Below, piece after piece: positions 58,166-64,000 of a DNA stretch of 64,000 nt (positions within the stretch are counted from its first letter, which is position 1; each line of letters begins with the position of its first letter). The position numbers and the translations under genes are program-made. This stretch comes from Hydnum rufescens UP504 (taxonomy: Eukaryota; Basidiomycota; Agaricomycetes; Cantharellales; Hydnaceae). The stretch lies in contig MU128930.1 in assembly GCA_014904985.1 (NCBI GenBank), positions 186,001-250,000 of the forward strand, given 5' to 3'. The notes below the pieces were generated by a model that saw only the letters and a program-made list of their open reading frames with translations, had not been told where the DNA came from and searched no databases.

Positions 58166-60611
58166 ATGAAGCTCTACTCTCTCCTTCTCGCCTCTCTCGC
58201 GTCCGCTACCCCGCACTCCTCTGACCGATCAGGTTCATCTAAATTTGCACGGGGCCTTGACGCCGGTCACCAACTCCCCGTCTTCGAGATGTCGCACCTA
58301 ATACTGCGCCCTCTGGAGGTTACGCCCCGAGTAATTCAACATGCCCCCCGGTGCTCGTCCGCACCATCAATTCCTCGAATCCCCTCAGTCCAGACGAAAC
58401 TGCTTTTGTTACGGGTCGCCGAAACAACGCAGTTGCCGCATGGCAATCCTATCTCACGAATAGTGCTTTGAATCTCACCGGATTTAACACTAGCGCCTTT
58501 CTGCAAAATACCTCGAATCTCCCTAATGTCGCCATCGCTGTCAGTGGTGGTGGTTATCGAGCAATGCTGCACGCGGCCGGCCTCTTCAACGCGTTCGATT
58601 CTAGAAACGATACTGCCCTCAAGCAAGGCACTGGCGGTATTGTTCAGCTAGCTACTTACCTTGCTGGCCTTTCCGGGGGGAGTTGGTTCGTTGGCTCCAT
58701 CGCAGTCAATAACTTTCCTACCATCCCCCAACTACACTCATTTTGGAACCTCGAATCCAACGTAGTCAGTCAACCTCGACCTTGTGACATTCCTGATTAA
58801 AGGTCACCAACATGATCGATGATCTCCGCAGGTCAACCCGGGCTCCTAAAGGTCCTTCCTTATTACCGTTCCCTCGAGCAAGAAGTCAGTCAAAAAGGAG
58901 ACGCTGGTTTTGACCTGAGTCTCACGGATTTCTGGGGCCGTACGTACGCCCTCATGCGCCTTGTCGACCCTCATCTAATAAATGTCCTTCCGTTCTTGTA
59001 GGCGGACTCTCGAGGCACCTCGTAAATAATTCTGATAATGGCCTCGGCACCACCTATTCGTCGGTACGAAATCTTTCCGCGTATACTGGATATGGCATGC
59101 CGTTTCCGATTATTATCGCGTATGTCTAATATTCGAAAAATGCCGACACTTTTATTCTCATTTGAAATATATTTCATATCACAGTGACGGAAGGGCACCC
59201 GGCGAAGTCTGCTATTTTCTCGACTTGCACCAGGTAGATTCTAACTCTTGACGCCTTTAAAGATAATAATCGGCACGAATGCCACAATCTACGAGTTCAA
59301 TCCGGTGGAGTTTGGCTCCTGGGATCCGAGCTTGCGCTCCTTCATTCCTGTACGTGTTATCGGCCTGTAATTTCAACATCGTTATCGATGTGAAATCTCT
59401 AGATGGAATTTCTGGGCACAGCTGCTCACGCTGGGGTTCCAAATGTAACTAATGTCTGCGTTCGAGGGTTTGATAATGCCGGTGCGTGTCATCTGGGGAT
59501 CGTAAGCCTTCCTAACGATATCTAATAATTATATCAGGATTTCATTATGGGCACTAGCGCAACTTTATTCAATACTGCAATTGCAACACTCATCAACTCC
59601 AATTCCAGTCTAGCGAGCGCACTGGGATCTCTTGTCAAGGGCGTGCTTGGTGGGTCTTCGGAAGGCCTCGGCCGTTGGGACCTTCCGCAAACTGAAGGTC
59701 AATAAACAATAGGCAAAGATAACGATATAGCTCCGTATCCCAATACGTTCAACGGGATCAACCCTCAGTCCTTCCTTCCCTCCGGAGAAGGCGAATTGGC
59801 CTTGGTTGACGGAGGCACCGATAACGAAAATGTGCCTTTGTGGCCGGTTATTCAGCCGGAGCGAAAAGTCGATGTTATTTTGGCTCTTGATGCATCAGCG
59901 GACACCACGTTCTTCTGGCCGAATGGAAGGTGAACTTGTTTATTGTGTTAGATGACCCCTTCACATATTCACCTGGGTCCCTTGTTTAGCTCTCTAGTTG
60001 AAACTCAAGATAGGATATCCAAGGATCCATTCAAGAGCGTCCCATTTCCAACCGTTCCATCGGATACAAATACTTTTGTGAACCGGGGGCTCAACAACCG
60101 CACCACTTTCTTCGGCTGCAACCAAACGGGTGTTCCTCTCGTTATCTACGTCCCGAATCACCCTTACACCGCCTACACCAACTTCTCGACATTCCAACTG
60201 AGCTACGAGGACATCGAGATCAACGCATTCTTGAACAACGCGATGCGCGAAGCCGCAGGAAACGGAACGACGCTGCCGACGTGTCTTGCGTGTGCGCTGA
60301 CATCTCGGGCCCTGCAGCGCGCAGGGACGGCGCAGAGCGATCAGTGCAAGGCCTGCTTCGCGCAGTACTGCTGGGATGGAGTGTCCAACAGCACGGCGCC
60401 CAATGGTGAATTCGAGCCCTCGATTCCGGATGTGCCCGCCAGTAGCCAGCCTGGGGGAGCGGGGACGCCCGATCATCCGACGCCCATCAAACAGAAGGGG
60501 AACTTTGCGACGAAGATGGCGCCTGCTGCTGGGTTGCGTGAAGTTGCAGTACTTGTGGCGTGTGTGGTCTCTGCGTCGGTTGTGTTGGGTGGCTCGTTGG
60601 TTCTCTTGTAG
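58166..60611 (+). CDS. Phospholipase B / lysophospholipase, secreted and GPI-anchored
   Basis: Fungal PLB-type enzyme (cPLA2 catalytic fold) that cleaves acyl chains from glycerophospholipids at the cell surface or outside. The signal peptide is MKLYSLLLASLASATP. An early intron (about 58230-58289) joins it to NTAPSGGYAPSNSTCPPVLV. NVAIAVSGGGYRAMLHAAGL carries the oxyanion-type SGGGxR, and YLAGLSGGSWFVGS the catalytic Ser. Later exons give DAGFDLSLTDFWGR, YTGYGMPFPIIIA, EFGSWDPSLRSFIPMEFLGT, GELALVDGGTDNENVPLWPV with the catalytic Asp, and VILALDASADTTFFWPNG. The last exon is Cys-rich (LPTCLACAL, DQCKACFAQYCWDG), then a Pro/Ser linker and a hydrophobic end LVACVVSASVVLGGSLVLL, fitting a GPI signal. 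Many N-glycosylation sites are seen. Length is about 620 residues, typical. Some middle exon ends are by eye. Confidence 0.9.
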
Positions 60612-60979
60612 GGCTGATTGACGACGGGTCATCGCCTCTGATCTTCATTACTGTGTCTTCCTTTTCGTTGCCTTCGCACGTTGAGGTGTTAGTCCTATTG
60701 CTGTATTATATGTTTCCGACTTCGGGGAATCGTATATATGCGCCACACGGCTCAAAACTTGCGCTATCGCATGGTAGTGAGCCGTAGGTATTTTGCATTA
60801 ATATTGTCTGGGCATCCTTATAAGCAGTCCCCTAATACGCATGCTACACATACACGTACATACAGCACTTGAAACAAGATGTCCAAAGGTCATACAGGGG
60901 TGGTCTTGTCGTTCATACATGTCCACATCATACCGAGAAAGCCACAATTAATCATCAACGTCCGAATGCCGCAGCTGGG
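60612..60979. other. Intergenic between convergent genes
   Basis: The 3' flanks of phospholipase B (+) and the sorting nexin (-) meet here. No gene seen. Confidence 0.5.
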
Positions 60980-63809
60980 CTACCACAATCTGCCGAAGAC
61001 ACTGCCACTTCGCGTGGGCGCCGACGTCGACGAGGAGCCAGACTTGAAGTAAGACGGCCCGATACCTCCACCACCGCCGCCGCCGCCGCTACCACCAGTG
61101 CCACTCCCGAAAAGCATGCCGACACCTTCTCTGACTGCCCTGGCCACCGGTCGCAATCCTGCAGAATTTGCATCGAAAACGTGTGGGGTGGGCTGGACTA
61201 GGGGTGAGGGTGCCATACGTGCAGCCTGTGATTCATGTCGCTCGTAGATCGAGGGTCTCCGGGGACCGGGGGGGATGATTGTCGGATCAGGGGGGTCGTC
61301 GAATGCACTACGGGCAATACGCAGTCGACTGAGAACCTTCACAAAAAAAAAAAAAAAGCAAAGAAAAATTGCAGTGCATGGGATCGAAGATCTCGTGTCA
61401 GATGAATACAGGTGAGAGGACGTGAGAAATCATCACCTGTTCGTGCAGGGCGATTTCCCCATCCAAGTGTTCTATCGCGAGACGCCGGAAGTCCTCGTTC
61501 TTCTGCGTGTGATAAGTTTCGAATTCTGCCATCGTGGCATTCAGGACAGTCTCGCAACGTGCTGCGATGTTGGCATCTTTAGTCCTCCCGGAGGACTAGA
61601 AACAATCGTGGAACAAGATGGTCAATACCCAAAGATCTCGTGATGAGAGGGAAAGATACATACATCGATTTCGGACGTGTGGTCTAGATAATGGGAAAGA
61701 GCAGAGCGGTGGATCTCGACTACAGGCTGCAGCAACCACATATTCAATTGATTGGTGACTGGGTCAGAGGGACAAACTATTAGTTACCGCGTAGAGTTCC
61801 TTTGGATGAGCTGCATGTTTCATAAATTCATGAGTAGCAAGTTGGGTTCTTCGCGCCTGGTGGTCATTAGCAATGTCATGCAACACAGGAAACAAGATTT
61901 GGGGGAGAGGGTATACACACATGGTCGTCATGGAGATCCGCCACTGTCTGCAGGCATTCGGCCATCTTCTGCAGGGCCTTCGTGAGTACTAGACATTCTG
62001 CTTGGACGTCAGGTCAGAATACACAAACCACTCGATCAAGGTGCCCTACCATCGCATTCCTCTCGCCAACACCAGGCACCATCTGGTGTGGAAAGACCCA
62101 CGGTGGATTTGGGGATCTTGGATGGTGTTCGGCCTCAGTTGATCCGTCCCGCCCAGAAAGGTTGTCATCATTGACGTGCGGAATCGGGGCAGAAGATGCA
62201 GGGGAGGAGGTAATCAATGAGAAAAGTTGGTATGAGAAGGCTTTCAAAGACAGAGAGACATCTGAATATTCATAGGGGGGTGAATTAGGCGTTCGTGAGT
62301 AAAGGACTTAACACACACACCAGCGCTCGACTCCCGAAGGCGATTATATACGATGCGTAGATTATAGACGCCTTCCCCAACGCCCTTTACGTGCCGCTCA
62401 AAACGATTGACGGTGTCCAGTGCTTCCTCGGCATCCACGTTAAAAGCCGGATGAAACACTTGTGAATAAAACGAAGGACCGGGTGTTGGGGAAGCCGCCA
62501 GGAACCCTGGGAGCCTTCTTTTCCATTCCTATCGGTATATGTGTCATACAGGACGGGCCTTGATGCGACTTCGGAAACTCACAATATCGTCCTCACAACC
62601 AAGGAAAAACGTGACGACTTCCGCATATCGCGCAAGTGGATGTCGAACGACGCCACCTAGCCAGCGTTCAAGATCTCCGCGCCTTGCCTCCACAAAATCA
62701 TCATTGAATCGTCCAGTATACTGTTTTTCTGGAAGCGGTGGAATCGCTATGCCAGGAAGTCGCCGAGACAAGGCTGCGTGCAGAAATACGAATTGTGAAA
62801 AGCGACGGTGCACTGTGATATGTGTTGAAGGGGGAGGGAACATGCTAGTAACGGAGTACATTGTATATGCGCCAGTGATCTTCGAGTTGCGCTTTGAGGA
62901 TGAGTGCACGATAACCGAAAACGCGGGTATTTTCTCTTGCCAAGAAGGTGGAGTCTATGGGTTTACATTGCCTTCAATAGGATGAACGTCTAAGCTGGAC
63001 GAAGGGACAAACAATGCTAACCTCGACAAAGTAGCGTTCCGTTTCTTTAGGCATTTTTGGATTCCCTCCAGGATCGGAGGTGCGTCCTTCGCTTTCCTCA
63101 CTTCGCTCTGAGTCTTCAGACGAGGTTCGTAATGTGCCCTGTTTCCACTGTGGAGTTCTTCGCGAGCACCATTCAGCACCCAGTCCTCTGTCCCAGTAAC
63201 GACGAAACTTGAGAAACGATTCAGGCTCTTGCCTCCTAAAAGGTTGGCGCGTAGATCGAAAAGTCCGAATCCGGTGGGGTGGACTGTTAAAGGGGGAAGA
63301 GGTAGCTTGAATTGCTGGGGAATTACTGATTCATCGTGGGAGTGTTGCATCTCTGATGCTCTAGAGAGAACAGATGGTGGAGGGGACACTGGACTCAAAA
63401 GAACCTCGGGCGACATTTCCAGACTAACCGTGAGGACGTAGCATTTTCGAGGGAGAAGCCCCATAGAAAGGACATCACTGGAAGAGGCATCCATACGCTT
63501 GGCTAGGCTCCATCCTTCCATGACATCTTCCATCAAGATGACTATTTTTTCTCCACTTCGAACAGAGCTGCAGAGCAACATGCATTTGAGCCATGGCGTT
63601 TGTAAATAACCCTCGCAAGGAGCCTCACAGTTCGCTCGACAGCGAGTCTCCCTTAAAGTCATGCAATACTCGTGCAGGCTTGCCGTCAGTGGGGATCCAA
63701 TTCTCCTCTGAGCTGTTGTCTTCCTCAGTGTTTTTTCGTCCCAGATGACCCGTCCACGCCGTTGAAGAGTTGATCCCGCATCAAAGGTCGCACGTGGAGT
63801 ATCTTCCAT
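60980..63809 (-). CDS. SH3-PX-BAR sorting nexin (SNX9/18/33-like)
   Basis: Membrane-bending endocytic/endosomal protein. The ATG at 63809 gives MEDTPRATFDAGSTLQR. An SH3 domain spans an intron: ARVLHDFKGDSLSSEL joined to SVRSGEKIVILMEDVMEGWS and MGLLPRKCYVLT. After a linker (TVHPTGFGLFDLR, GGKSLNRFSSFVVTGTEDWV) the PX domain reads SWQEKIPAFSVIVHSSSKRN, ITGAYTMYSVTSMFPPPSTH, VHRRFSQFVFLHAALSRRLP, IPPLPEKQYTGRFNDDFVEA and ERWLGGVVRHPLARYAEVVT. BAR-like helices follow (AEEALDTVNRFERHVKGVGE, AMVGHLDR, LHEQ..VLSRLRIARSAFDD). The C-tail has a poly-Gly run (about 61060-61090) and ends SVFGRLW, TAG at 60980-60982. The linker around 63150-63200 needs a very short intron or has a frame break. Confidence 0.82.
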
Positions 63810-64000
63810 TGTTTATGAAGAAGTCGTCGTCGGCAGTTGCAGTGGCTGTGCTGGCTATGTTCGGAAACTCTTATATAATCCACATCCTCGGAGAGTGCCG
63901 AACACTTTACCTCCGCCTCAGGCTCGCTCTTGTTTCTTGCCCATTAACCGCAGGCGGGAATAATCGCGCCCTTCTACGCGACCACCATGGCCAGGGAATT
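63810..64000. promoter_or_regulatory. Promoter region of the sorting nexin gene (window edge)
   Basis: On the minus strand TATATAA (63871-63877) lies about 62 bases upstream of the ATG at 63809. The window ends before any further gene. Confidence 0.4.

Noticed and set aside
59994..60632. 212-codon minus-strand open frame
   Set aside because: Complete antisense shadow of the last phospholipase B exon; composition is Arg-rich as expected for a shadow.

Overview
The window is nuclear DNA from a filamentous fungus, most likely an Agaricomycete basidiomycete. Protein-coding genes are split by many short introns (roughly 35-75 bases, GT..AG with a few GC..AG), lie on both strands a few hundred bases to 2 kb apart, and encode typical basidiomycete families (ERT1/AcuK, a WOPR factor, paired GMC oxidoreductases, a GPI-type phospholipase B). 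The exact species cannot be told from the sequence alone. All exon joins below were made by eye from splice signals and family motifs.

Layout. 0-5.4 kb: a tandem duplication of a GMC flavin oxidoreductase gene; the first copy is cut by the window edge. 6.5-7.3 kb: a four-exon hotdog thioesterase. 9.3-11.5 kb (-): cytosolic arginyl-tRNA synthetase. 13.5-16.4 kb: a divergent pair, a KduD-like short-chain dehydrogenase (-) and a sorbitol/polyol dehydrogenase (+), sharing a 384-base promoter. 17.9-18.7 kb: Vps68/TMEM50. 21.4-23.4 kb (-): TFIIE alpha. 26.9-28.8 kb: ERT1/AcuK zinc-cluster PAS regulator of gluconeogenesis. 29.4-30.8 kb: old yellow enzyme. 31.5-32.4 kb (-): PRA1/Yip3. 33.3-35.1 kb: DHH1 DEAD-box helicase with a polyQ tail. 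36.1-38.1 kb (-): a second, divergent OYE-like flavoenzyme with a C-terminal membrane segment. 38.3-39.6 kb (-): homoserine dehydrogenase. 40.0-41.3 kb (-): HNH-like protein. 42.8-43.9 kb (-): Gti1/Pac2 (WOPR) factor. 45.0-46.1 kb (-): Yra1/ALY mRNA export factor. 47.5-49.3 kb: divergent ribosomal protein genes RPS6 and RPS13. 58.2-60.6 kb: phospholipase B. 61.0-63.8 kb (-): SH3-PX-BAR sorting nexin.

Between 49.5 and 58 kb gene density drops. This stretch holds a broken membrane-protein gene, a damaged or misread ICMT-like methyltransferase, and a nest of inverted-repeat elements, including a 574-base TA-flanked MITE inserted inside another element.

Most genes are housekeeping and do not form one pathway. 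The nearest to a functional module is the divergent KduD-like/polyol dehydrogenase pair. Several otherwise good genes (polyol dehydrogenase, RPS13, HOM6, ICMT-like) show single-base frame breaks. Because RPS13 and HOM6 are normally essential or important, assembly errors are the simplest explanation. I found no CRISPR array, rRNA, convincing tRNA or plainly new multi-gene system.
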